Positions 46,519 through 57,600 of a DNA stretch of 64,000 nucleotides are shown one piece after another. The stretch's first letter is position 1. The number at the start of each line of letters is the position of its first letter. The position numbers were made by a program, and so were the translations under genes. The notes beneath the pieces were generated by a model that saw only the letters and a list, made by a program, of their open reading frames with translations, searched no databases and was not told the origin of the DNA. Source of the DNA: Silene conica (lineage: Eukaryota; Streptophyta; Magnoliopsida; Caryophyllales; Caryophyllaceae); NCBI GenBank assembly GCA_029255685.2, contig CM055313.2, forward strand, positions 30,562,579 through 30,626,578. Reading direction: 5' to 3'.

Positions 46519-48626
46519 GTGTTGTGTATGCCCAGGTCTTCTAGGTACGAATTAGTTGCTGCTAATCCGGAACCAGAAAGAGCCTTCCGACGCCGCATAA
46601 AAGAAAGAAGAAGGGCGAGTCAGGAAAAGGTCTTGAGTATTCTTGAACCGATTACTACTGAACCGGTCAACCAAATCACAAAAATGCCTATCATTGCGAG
46701 CCATTTCGAACCAAAAGCTGACTTTATTCCAAAGGGTTTCACTCTACTTGCTGATGAAGTTGGGAATACATTCGACATTCGACCATCCTATATCAATCTG
46801 GTCGAGAGGAATATGTATCGGGGCACTGCTGGAGAGGACCCGAGGAAGCATATGGAAATATTTACAGATTACTGTTCAACCATTCCAACATCTGCGACGG
46901 TCACGCAGGATAAGATCAAGGAAGTCCTTTTTCCTTTTTCTTTATCCGACGGGGCCAGGGAGTGGTACCGTGATCTGGATCGGGAGGCTGCAGAAATTAC
47001 TGATTGGAAGTCCTTAGCTCTAGCATTCTACAAGAAGTACTACCCACCCCAATTTGTGACGGAGAACTTACATGAAGCTTGGACCAGATTCAAGAAGATA
47101 GTGAGAGCATGTCCTCATCATGGTTTCCAACCATGGTTCATCAGCAACCATTTTTACAACGGGTTGTTTGATGATCACCAAGCCATCCTAGATGTTGCTG
47201 CAAAGGGACGGTTCCAAAAGGAGACCGAGGATGATAAAGGGTGGGGGATCATTGAAGAGATGGCCAATCACTATGCGGTGTATGGAAACCCGAGCTCTGT
47301 GACGAGAACGGTAGCCGAGATAAATGGTGAGGGTGTTGAGGCTAAGCTTGACAAACTGGCTGTGAGGTTTGACCTTTGGGACAAACAACAGGAGAGTAGT
47401 CAATAGACGGTTCACCTACTGCAAAAGGGTGAACCATTGATGTGTGAGCGATGTGGAGGAGCCAGGCATTTCGCTATTCAATGCCTAGCTGAAAGGAGCA
47501 AGTATTTTCCTTCCAACAGTTCCGTCAGGGAGGAAATTTTTATAATCAGAACTAAGCTCACCCTCATCTAAGGTAGACTAGTCAAAATATGCTCAACCCA
47601 ACCCCACCACCACAACAAACCTATTTACCCCCTCACCGCAACCAAAATAATTTCCAAAAACCACCTCAATTCCAACCGTCACAATCCGGTGCTTTCTCAT
47701 CTGTAGGAAATTCAGAAATTAGAGAGTTGAAGACTTTCGTTCAGTCCTTGGCATCCCAAATGCAAGCAGGGAATGCGTCCATAAAGTTGCTAGAGTCGCA
47801 GATCGCTCAATTGGCGATCAAGCAATCATCACGACCCCAAGGGCAACTACCCTCCTAAACCGAGCAACGTAATGAGACCATCAATATGGTGAGATTGAGG
47901 AGTAGGCGTGAGTATGAGGGACCAAGGATAGGAGTTTATGATCAGAATGGCGAGAAAAGTAGAGTCGAAGAGGCTGTGAGTGAAGATGTGGTCGATCGAG
48001 CAGATTACAGAGCTCGATCGACTGAAATTCAGGAAGAATCACTCGATCGAGGAGTTGTCAGAGCTCGATCAAGTGAGGTTGACAGAGAGGTCCTCAATCG
48101 AGCAGTACCACTTGCTCGATCGAGTATAGCATAAGAGAGGATCACTCGATCGAGTGATCCATTGGCAGAAAACACTCGATCGAGTGTTCTTCAGAAAAGA
48201 AAGGAAAAGCGAGAGCTGGAACAGGCAGAGTATGAGAAGCAGAGCGCGGGACGTCGAGTCGACATGAGAGATATCCCGTACCCGTCTAGACTGGTGGAAA
48301 AAGAGTTTGCTAAGTTCGCGGACACGCTGCGGGAGTTGAAGGTACATGTCCCTTTTCTTGAGTTATTACTTAAGGTACCTTCTTATCTGAAATTTATGTG
48401 CGAGATTTTGATGCGCAAGCGTACCGTTAACGTGAGTGAAACTGTTGCCTTGACGGAGGAATGTTATGCATTCCTCCAAAATAAGACCCCACCTAAGCTA
48501 GCCGACCCAGGTAGCTTCTCTATTCCGTGTCAGATAGGAACCCATGTTATTGATAACGCTTTGTGTGATTTAGGGGCAAGTGTTAGTGTGTTACCCATGT
48601 CATTAGCAAGTAAGTTCGGTTTAGAT
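46519..48626 (+). pseudogene. Athila gag-protease, broken (A1)
   Basis: Gag runs from about 46519 to TAG 47404-47406 (retrotransposon Gag signature EWYRDL and FYKKYYPP). It lacks about 20 residues present in A2 after the last motif. The same frame continues with a zinc knuckle (CERCGGARHFAIQC, near 47440). A frameshift near 47560-47585 and stops at 47856 and 48132 follow. The linker 47880-48190 is made of CTCGATCGAG pairs that code for ARSS- and DRA-type peptides. The aspartic protease motif CDLGASVSVLP is present near 48568, where the element ends. Confidence 0.88.
47991..48184. repeat. paired palindromes in the A1 gag-protease linker
   Basis: Motifs at 47991/48013, 48042/48064 and 48093/48115 are each 22 bp apart. 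Then come two perfect palindromes, one 22 bp long around 48150 and one 18 bp long around 48180. GTCGATCGAGC pairs with GCTCGATCGAC, a compensatory change from the usual CTCGATCGAG. Confidence 0.8.
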
Positions 48627-49775
48627 TGTTAGGTTCTTCTAAGTATTTAGTCATACTAATTTAATTATCTCATAATAAGTAGATCTTATGCATGCTTAAC
48701 AATATGTATGTCGAGATTTATGAAGGAAAAACAAGCTCCCTTACATTGATAATCTCGGCTAATATAGGGCACAAGTGAAGTCACCTTCTTCACTTGTTCT
48801 TGAGCTTATTCACACGGATGATCCTCCTTGAACCTTCAAAGAGATGATGGCCTCCAAAAGATGAACACCAAGACACACTACTCTCAACTATTTGTATGTT
48901 ATTGTGCTAGAATCAACACACAAAATCTCTAGATAGTGTAAGGAGGCACACGGTTTTTAGGGTTAGAAAATATGAATTTATTTTCTTTCTTTTGTTCTCT
49001 CTAAACAACCAAAACCCTAAGTGTAGTATGAATGAATGAGTTAGATGTGGAACCAAAGAACAAAACTCTCTTTTGTTCCTTCATTTGGTTCGGCCGTGAG
49101 CCATGGGTAGAGTGCCCAATGGTTGGCACCTCTACAACATCAAATGTTTCCCATGCTTGCCTTCACATTTAATCTCTTGTCTTTCTAATGTTCCTATAAC
49201 AAAATGTGTATGTATGTTTGTGTGTGTGAGATCACACGGTCCATGTCACACAATGGACCCATACGAACATTAGCTAGAATAACATAATTTACGTAGTTTG
49301 TAGTTTAACATTTAAACTCTTTATCGTAAATTATAAGTAATTATAAGTAATCAATTAATTATTTATAATATATTTTGTTACTACAACAATTGTAAATAAT
49401 TCATTCAACAACTTTATGTTTCATAAACATATAAATCATAGTGATGACATGCTAATCACTAAAATTACTTATAATCTTATTATAAATTATCTCCTTATTT
49501 ATTCATAATCTAGAAATGAACTAACTCGTATCATATACAGTTATTTCATTTATTATTAAGAGAGTTGTCCTAAAGGTGTGACCTAAAGGGATCAACTGGT
49601 CACCACCGTCATTACGACAGTAATGTCAAACTCTAGCAAGCCAATCATTACCGATTAATGTTGACCAGTTGACTTATGATAAAGAATCATCCCATGAATA
49701 TTCTTTTATAGAGATTTGTCAATTTAATATTTAATTGACGTGATCACATTATTGTCGAGGACACTTACTCCAACA
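48627..49775 (-). mobile_element. 1149-bp solo copia LTR
   Basis: Minus-strand LTR starting TGTTGGAGTAAGTGTCC at 49775 and ending at 48627, flanked by TAGAT at 48622-48626 and 49776-49780. Its start resembles the C1, C2 and C3 LTRs. No ORF or primer site. It sits exactly at the A1/SIRE junction. Confidence 0.9.
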
Positions 49776-49787
49776 TAGATGACACTG

Positions 49788-51142
49788 GGTCATTGTGCCA
49801 AACAAGGCCAGATTAGTGGTTTAAGGATACAACCAACAAGAAGGGATCGATTATGACGAAACCTTTGCTCCCGTTGCTCGTCTTGAGGCAATAAAACTAC
49901 TCATTGCTTTTGCCGCACATAAGGGAATGAAGTTATTTCAGATGGACGTTAAGACTGCCTTCTTTAATGGCTATCTCGAAGAGGAAGTATTTGTTGAACA
50001 ACCTCCTGGATTTCCTGACATCAAACTAAAGGATCATGTATTCAAATTGGACAAAGCTCTTTATGGCCTAAAGCAAGCACCTAGAGCATGGTACGATAGA
50101 CTATCAAAATTTCTATTGGAGAACGGATTCAAGAGAGGATTCGTGGACAAAACCCTATTTCTTAAAAGCGAGAAATCAGATCTACTGGTCGTTCAGATCT
50201 ATGTTGACGATATTATTTTTGGCTCAACAAACAAAATGTTGTGCAAGTATTTCTTTGAGTTGATGACTTCTGAATTTGAGATGAGTATGATGGAGAACTG
50301 AAGTTATTCCTTGGCCTTCAAATTCAACAAACCGAAGAAGGAATCAAAGTTCATCAACAAAAATACGTCAAAGAGTTGCTAAAGAAATTTGGCATGGAAA
50401 CCTCTCATCCAATGCCTACTCTATTGGTCACAGATAAGAAGCTAACCAAAGACGAAGACGGTAAGTCTGTAGATGAAACGACTTACCGAGGTATGATTGG
50501 CTCACTTCTTTATCTTACTGCAAGTCATTCAGATGTAATGTTTAGTGTCTGCGTTTGCGTGAGATTTCAATCTGCACCAAAATAATCGCATATGCCTGCG
50601 GTTAAGAGAACACTAAGATACCTAACCGGAACATCAAAATTATATCTATGGTATCCTATGGACTGTAACTTTAACCTAGTAGGATATTCAGATGCGGATT
50701 ATGCAGGATGTTCTTTAGACAAAAAAGTACTTTGGGTCTTGCTACTTTTGTAGGCCCATGTATAATATCATGGGGATCCAAGAAACAAAGTTTCGTCGCT
50801 CTTTCAACTGCCGAAGCAGAATATATTGCAACCGCTCTGGTATGTTCTCAACTCTTATGGTTAAAACAGTAATTACTTGATTATGGTATTGATGTAGGAT
50901 GTGTGCCTATTCTATGTGACAATACGAGTGCTATAATCATATCTAAGAACCCAGCCCAGCACTTGAGAACAAAACATATTGAAATTAGACATCACTTTCT
51001 ACGAGACCATGTTGAAAAGAAAAACATAAAATTGGAATTTTGTAGTACGGAAAAACAATGGGCAGATATCTTTACGAAACCATTGGCTAGAGAACGTTTT
51101 GAGACTTTCCGATTGGAAATTGGTTTAATCAGTGGAACCTAA
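49788..51142 (+). pseudogene. SIRE-like copia RT and RNase H fragment
   Basis: Starts within RT (KARLVV, stop, [18 protein letters not shown]), continues [16 protein letters not shown] and [14 protein letters not shown], and has [12 protein letters not shown] near 50200, a signature usual in Sirevirus RT. A missing base near 50295 shifts the frame; stops at 50583 and about 50869 follow. RNase H ends at 51142 (TEKQWADIFTKPLARERFE). Integrase and gag are absent. Confidence 0.88.
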
Positions 51143-51632
51143 TCAATCTTAAAAGCTGAAATAACCCAAATGATTGACTACGGTCAAGACAAGATTGTAT
51201 GACTGTGTCCGTATATTCCGCTGCATGTTTATGTGTGTATTCTTTTATTAAATACTTAAACTACGACTACCTCATACATGTACTGTACGTTTGTGTGCAA
51301 CCAAGTTCTACTAAAATTAATAAATCACATATTATAAACTTACCCTAACATATTATACAAACTTACCTATTATATATACTTACCATAAATAAAAATAAAA
51401 ATAAAACACACTTACCTCAAAACACACCCCAAAACCGTGACACCCAACTAACCCCACCCTTCTACGCTCTTCCGCCACGTGTCAAAATTTCCCTCACCTA
51501 TTGACTTTCTACCCACTCAACCATTATTACTACTACCTCCCTCAAAACTTAACTTCACCATCCCAAAACCCCCAAATCACCAAACCTCCATTAAAACCTT
51601 CTTCAAAAAATTTTCATCACAATCACACCACC
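51143..51632 (+). other. spacer after copia pol, no recognised gene
   Basis: AT-rich, then ACCC/CCAC-rich sequence; may be the region between pol and an env-like ORF. Nothing further supported. Confidence 0.5.
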
Positions 51633-51643
51633 ATGATCCGACA

Positions 51644-52314
51644 ATGCCACCGGCAAAAGCTACTCGCTCAAAATTCAAGGAACAAAAGTCACCATCTCCA
51701 CCCTCTACTACACCGTCACCTCCTCCATCCCCTAAACCCATCTCGATGTCCGTCCCATGCACTGACACCGGAAAATGCTGTAAATTAAACAAAGAATCAT
51801 CACACCCTCTGTCGACAATTCACCGAAGTTTGCTCAAACCGAGAAATCAACCCGTCCCCTGTTCCGCGAGGTTTCCCCTAAAGCCACCAAGGAAGGTCTC
51901 GACAGAGTCCGTATGACAAAATCCGAAGGTATGTTAATCGACCGTCTGTTACCATATTCGATACATGGGGGTAGATATTATCCTACGTCTTGGGTTAACG
52001 GGTCAAAGTCTTTAAGGTTCTTTAAAGACTTCTTGGATTTTCAAGGGTGGTCATACATAAGCAACTCCTCGGGTTTAGTATTTCCGATAGACTTAGTTCA
52101 ATTCTTTTCTTCAGTAAAGGCGAGTGAAAATGGGTTAACCACGGTTGTTAATGGTCGGGATGTGAGTGTGTCGTTATCCGAAATTTGTGACATATTTCGT
52201 TTAGATGGAACAGGTCAGAATCTTGACCCAAGTAAGGAATGGAGCATTGTTACCCGCAAGCAAAACATGAAAATCAAAACTTATTTTGATGTTAATGTTA
52301 CCGAAACAAGTCCC
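51644..52314 (+). pseudogene. env-like or plant-transposon-domain ORF fragment
   Basis: ATG 51644 opens a Pro/Ser-rich, basic N-terminal part (MPPAKATRSKFKEQK, then SPPPSPKP). The likely continuation is in another frame, open from 51784 to 52314 (DFQGWSYISNSSG, then TTVVNGRDVSVSLSEICDIFRL). The second part resembles the putative plant transposon protein domain found in extra ORFs of Sireviruses; this is from memory of the pattern and uncertain. A2 was inserted at 52315 and its first bases supply a TGA stop. Position after SIRE-like pol fits an env-like ORF. Confidence 0.45.
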
Positions 52315-54478
52315 TGATACGTGCCTATTTTATGCATTTCATTTACTCTTTTGGCACGTATTTTCATTCACTTTCGTGACTTTTTAGTTGCTTTTTCTCC
52401 CATATTGTCTACTTTGGTGTTTCTATGTTTTGTATGCAGGAATACGCGGAAGTAAGCACAACCAAGCCTTATTTGCCTTTAGGAGGCTGTTTTTGGAGCA
52501 ATAAATTCGGATGGTGCATTCAAATACAATCATCGGGCCAGATAAAAGCTGAGAAAAAGAGAAGCGGTCGACCGACCGAGATATCAGGTCGACCGACCGA
52601 TGTCGAATATGTAATCAGGCCCAACTCTCCACGGAAGCCCAAATACGAAGAAAATAAATCCGTCTCAGCAGAACCGGTCGACCGACCGAAGAAACAGGTC
52701 GACCGACCACTAGCTGTTTCGAGACTTCCGTTTTCTTTTCTGCTTTCCTAATCTTGTAATATTTCTTATTTAAGGAGACCAAAACTCTTCTATTAGGTTA
52801 AGCAGTTTTTCAGCAAGTTTGTATCTAAGTAATTTTCTTTCAAGTACTTTATGTTTGGAGACTCCATTGTTAGAATATTATCACAAAGCTTTCATCTTTG
52901 TTCTTGAGATTTCCTTTCAAGTTGTAAGTTTGTTCTAATTAATCTTTCCTTTAATTCAATCTTGTTATTCATCTTGTTGTTACTTTCTTGTTTTATGTTT
53001 TCTCTTTTATTAACTTCTTTAATTATGTTCATCTCTTTAAGATTCTTGATAATTGTTATTTCCATAATTAAAAGTATGCATAGCTAATTCTTGTGATTAG
53101 GAATTAGGGGAACCATGTAAAAACTTGACTTTGATAAGTTTGATGATTAAATTACCAATCCCCCATCGTTGTTGGTGAACTAATCCTTGGGATTGAAAGA
53201 TTATTACTCTTTTGGCACGTATTTTCATTCACTTTCGTGACTTTTTAGTTGCTTTTTCTCCCATATTGTCTACTTTGGTGTTTCTATGTTTTGTATGCAG
53301 GAATACGCGGAAGTAAGCAAAACCAAGCCTTATTTGCCTTTAGGAGGCTGTTTTTGGAGCAATAAATTCGGATGGTGCATTCAAATACAATCATCGGGCC
53401 AGATAAAAGCTGAGAAAAAGAGAAGCGGTCGACCGACCGAGATATCAGGTCGACCGACCGATGTCGAATATGTAATCAGGCCCAACTCTCCACGGAAGCC
53501 CAAATACGAAGAAAATAAATCCGTCTCAGCAGAACCGGTCGACCGACCGAAGAAACAGGTCGACCGACCACTGGCTGTTTCGAGACTTCCGTTTTCTTTT
53601 CTGCTTTCCTAATCTTGTAATATTTCTTATTTAAGGAGACCAAAACTCTTCTATTAGGTTAAGCAGTTTTTCAGCAAGTTTGTATCTAAGTAATTTTCTT
53701 TCAAGTACTTTATGTTTGGAGACTCCATTGTTAGAATATTATCACAAAGCTTTCATCTTTGTTCTTGAGATTTCCTTTCAAGTTGTAAGTTTGTTCTAAT
53801 TAATCTTTCCTTTAATTCAATCTTGTTATTCATCTTGTTGTTACTTTCTTGTTTTATGTTTTCTCTTTTATTAACTTCTTTAATTATGTTCATCTCTTTA
53901 AGATTCTTGATAATTGTTATTTCCATAATTAAAAGTATGCATAGCTAATTCTTGTGATTAGGAATTAGGGGAACCATGTAAAAACTTGACTTTGATAAGT
54001 TTGATGATTAAATTACCAATCCCCCATCGTTGTTGGTGAACTAATCCTTGGGATTGAAAGATTATTAGGATTAGTTTAACAACAACTTTGGGATTGCCCT
54101 TGAACGAAAGTTTAGTGCTTTTGTAGGAACCCTAAGACCGTAAGGATTGGGTAGAATATTGACCTAAAGGTTTATTCTTTGTTCCTTGGGATTGTGTTAT
54201 TTGATTATTCTTACCCTTCATTGACTTGTTTTGACCATGGGGAACCAAAGTTCCTAATCCCCTTTTTATTTTATTTTAGTTTTCTTGCTAGTTAATTACC
54301 TTAGTTGTTAGTTTAAATCCCAATTCAAAACCCCCCTTTTTGTTACCTTCAATAGACTTTAAATTCACAAACATAATTAACCTTGTCTCTCTGTGGTTCG
54401 ACCCTTGACTTATCCTATCTGAGTTTAAGCTGAGGTTTTATAAATCTTATCTTTGACACCCCTCAACGACGGGTGTCA
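52315..54478 (+). repeat. 5' LTR of A2 with internal duplication
   Basis: TGATACGTGCC to GGGTGTCA. 2164 bp, of which 861 bp is a tandem duplication, so the ancestral LTR was about 1.3 kb. Motif pairs lie at 52566/52587 and 52676/52697, repeated at 53427/53448 and 53537/53558. Confidence 0.88.
52343..54064 (+). repeat. 861-bp tandem duplication in the A2 LTR
   Basis: Copies 52343-53203 and 53204-54064 differ at two positions seen (52459 C/53320 A and 52712 A/53573 G). Joined at a short TTA/ATTA microhomology. Very recent, or an assembly collapse or expansion. Confidence 0.9.
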
Positions 54479-54483
54479 AATTT

Positions 54484-54501
54484 TGGCGCCGTTGCCGGGG
54501 A
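54484..54501 (+). promoter_or_regulatory. primer binding site of A2 (tRNA-Asp)
   Basis: TGGCGCCGTTGCCGGGGA, five bases after the LTR end. It is the complement of the plant tRNA-Asp 3' end. Confidence 0.93.
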
Positions 54502-54641
54502 GACGGTATAATTTTGTTTGTTAATTCTTAGTTTATTTTTCTTGTCTTAAGGAACTTAGGTTCCTTAAGACCGTTCTTACCTTTTCTTCTAGTGTTCTTT
54601 AGAAGACAGGTTTTTGAGAGGAAGGCTTGAGTACTCTCTTT

Positions 54642-57600
54642 ATGGATTCTATTTATAGCTACTTACAGCCGAAGCCTAAAGATTTACCGAAAGGATTCAC
54701 TTTGCCTAAACCCACCACTGGCACCTTTGAACTCCGCTCGACTCATGTCAATTTGGTGGAGCAGAGTCAATTTTCTGGTCTACCTGATGAAGATCCAATA
54801 AAGCATGTTACAACCTTCACAGATTATTGCTGTTTTATACCCCTACCTGAAGGGGTGTCTAGAGATGAGGTGCTGGCAACTCTATTCTTGTTTTCTTTAA
54901 AGGGAGACGCGCAAGAATGGTACAGGGACCTTAAAAAGACAAGTGAAGGGATTAAAGATTGGACCACCTTGGCCTTGGCCTTTTACAAGAAATACTTCCC
55001 TCTTGCAAAAGCTGAGGACTTGAGAAACCAAATCCGTAACTTTTTACAGGGACCTGATGAAGGATTTTGTGAAGCATGGGATCGATTCAAGAAATTGGTC
55101 CGTTCTATCCCTCACCATAACCTTCCAGAATGGGACCTGTGTAACTGCTTTTACAACTCTCTTTACGATGACTATAAGATGATTCTTGATGTGGCCGCCA
55201 ATGGAAGATTCCAGAACAACACCGATCATATGAAGGGTTGGCAAACCATTGAAGACATGGCGGTGCATAGGGCTACTTTTAAGGGTTCACGTGGGAATTC
55301 GAGAAGGCTGAATGTAGAGATGAATAGAGTGATGGCTCTTGAGACAACAGTTGAAGCCCGTTTTGAAAAGCTTGAGGCAACCCAGCTAAAGCTTGAAAGT
55401 GCGAACCTTGTTACTACGGTCGACAACACGGGGGAAATTGAGAGATTAAGAGCACTTGTTGATGCCTTAACCACGGCAATTTTTAAGATGCATGAGGCTC
55501 ACTGCACTTCCACGGAGATTTTTAAGGAACAATTGATAAACATAGCCAACCAAAGAACTAGCTCTCCAGCTAGTTCTGAGGGACCCATGGAGACGCTGAA
55601 CGTCATAAATCTAAGGAGTGGCCGTGTTTGTGAAGAAACAACTCAAGAGGATGATCCAGCCGGGATTCCAACCAAGGAATCCGATCCCGTCAAAGGAGCA
55701 GGAGGTCGACCGACCGCTTCGGTAAGTCGATCGACCACTGTTCCTGACGCGAGATCAGATTCTGAAAAAAGGAAAAAAACGGATTTTGCAGACTCTGGTC
55801 GACCGACCGCTGATACTGGTCGACCGACCGCTGATACTGGTCGACCGACCAGTGCTCCTGGAAAAAGTGCCGTTTTTACTCCGGAATCGCTAGATCCTTC
55901 CTTTATTCAAGGCCTTACTGAAATTTTACAGCTGAAAGAGCCAAAGGTTACTGATCCTATGGCTAAAGTCACCATTCCTTATCCAGAAAGACTGAAAAAT
56001 TCAAAGGAGGATAAGAAGTTTGGTAAGTTCTTGGAGATGGTGAAGAATCTTGAGGTAACCATCCCTTTCACTGACTTAATTACCCAGGTACCTTCTTATG
56101 CTAAATTCATGAAAGACATTTTAAGTCGTAAGAGGAATTTTCAGGACGACGGTGCTGTTGCTTTTGTGGAAGAATGTTATGTTCTTTCACAAGAAAATAT
56201 AGCACCCAAGTTAAAGGACCCAGGTAGTTTTTCCATCCCTTGTACCATAGGTAATCATTTAATAGGGAAAGCCCTTTGTGATCTAGGGGCTAGTGTCAGT
56301 GTCATACCTTATTCTGTATGTGAAAGACTTGGTTTAGGTAGACTTAAGGTCACCAATATTACTGTACAGATGGCTGATAGATCAACCCAAAGACCATTAG
56401 GGGTCTTGGAGGATGTCCCAGTAAAAGTGGGAAAGTTCTTTATTCCTGTCGATTTCGTTGTTTTAGACATTGCTGAAGATAGCCGAATACCTATTATTTT
56501 AGGTAGACCCTTTTTACACACAGCTGGGGCTGTGATAGATGTCAAACGCGGGACCATTACTTTAGAAATTGGGGATGACACTATCGAGTTTAGTCTTGCC
56601 CATAAGGCAACTATTCCTACTGACGATACTTGTTGTTCCATTGATATTGTAGACAGGAGTGTTATCCTTAATTGGAGGGAATCCTTGACCAAGGATCCCT
56701 TAGATGATCTGACAATTTTGGACAAGTGTGCAGGTAATCCAGCTGAAGATGCTGAAGAGCTGGATTTGATAGAAGAAGAGGAAGAGGAATATGAGCTCAC
56801 TGAAGAAGAAGGTGAGAAGCTCATAAGCCTAGCCAATACAAGTCTGGTAAACATATGCTATTCTATAGATGCTAATTCTGTTCAGGCAGTTGAGGTAAAA
56901 GCACCAGAGCGTAAGCCACTTCCTCCTAATCTTAAGTATGTTTTTCTAGATAATACTGAGCAATACCCTGCAATTGTTAGCTCTAAACTTAGTCCCGACC
57001 AACTTTCTGCCTTAATGACTGTTCTTAAAAAGAATAGAAAAGCTCTAGGTTATTCTTTGGATGATATTAAGGGCATAAGCCCTGATGTTTGTATGCACAG
57101 AATAGATTTAGAGGAAGGGCATAAGCCCTATAGACAGGGACAGCGTAAATTGAACCCTAAGATGCAGGATGTAGTTATGGCTGAGGTTATGAAGCTTCTT
57201 GATGCAGGTATTATCTATCCAGTTGGCAACTCTAAGTGGGTTAGCCCAGTTCAGGTGGTTCCTAAGAAAGGAGGGACCACAGTGGTTAAGAATGATAAAA
57301 ATGAGTTAATACCGACTAGAGTTGTGACTGGGTGGCGGATGTGCATTGATTATAGACAGTTAAATGCCGCCACCAAGAAAGACCATTTTCCCCTTCCTTT
57401 TGTTGACCAGATGACTGAAAGATTGGCTTCTAATAAATTCTTCTGTTTTCTAGACGGTTATTCAGGTTTCTTCCAGATTCCCATCCATCCTGATGATCAG
57501 AGTAAGACTACTTTTACATGTCCACAAGGTGTTTTTGCCTATCGCAGGATGCCTTTTGGGTTATGCAATGCTCCTGCTACTTTTCAAAGGTGTATGATGG

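Larger units (their letters stand above)
44896..48626 (+). mobile_element. Athila-type element A1, truncated
   Basis: 5' LTR, tRNA-Asp primer site, gag and protease in plus orientation. At 48626 the element is interrupted by a solo copia LTR; beyond it the sequence is SIRE-like copia pol, so RT, integrase and the 3' LTR are missing. Confidence 0.85.

Noticed and set aside
52566-52708. SalI-like GGTCGACC sites as cloning linker contamination
   Set aside because: The motifs carry diverged variants, occur in genuine coding sequence and have diverged relatives in another Athila LTR.
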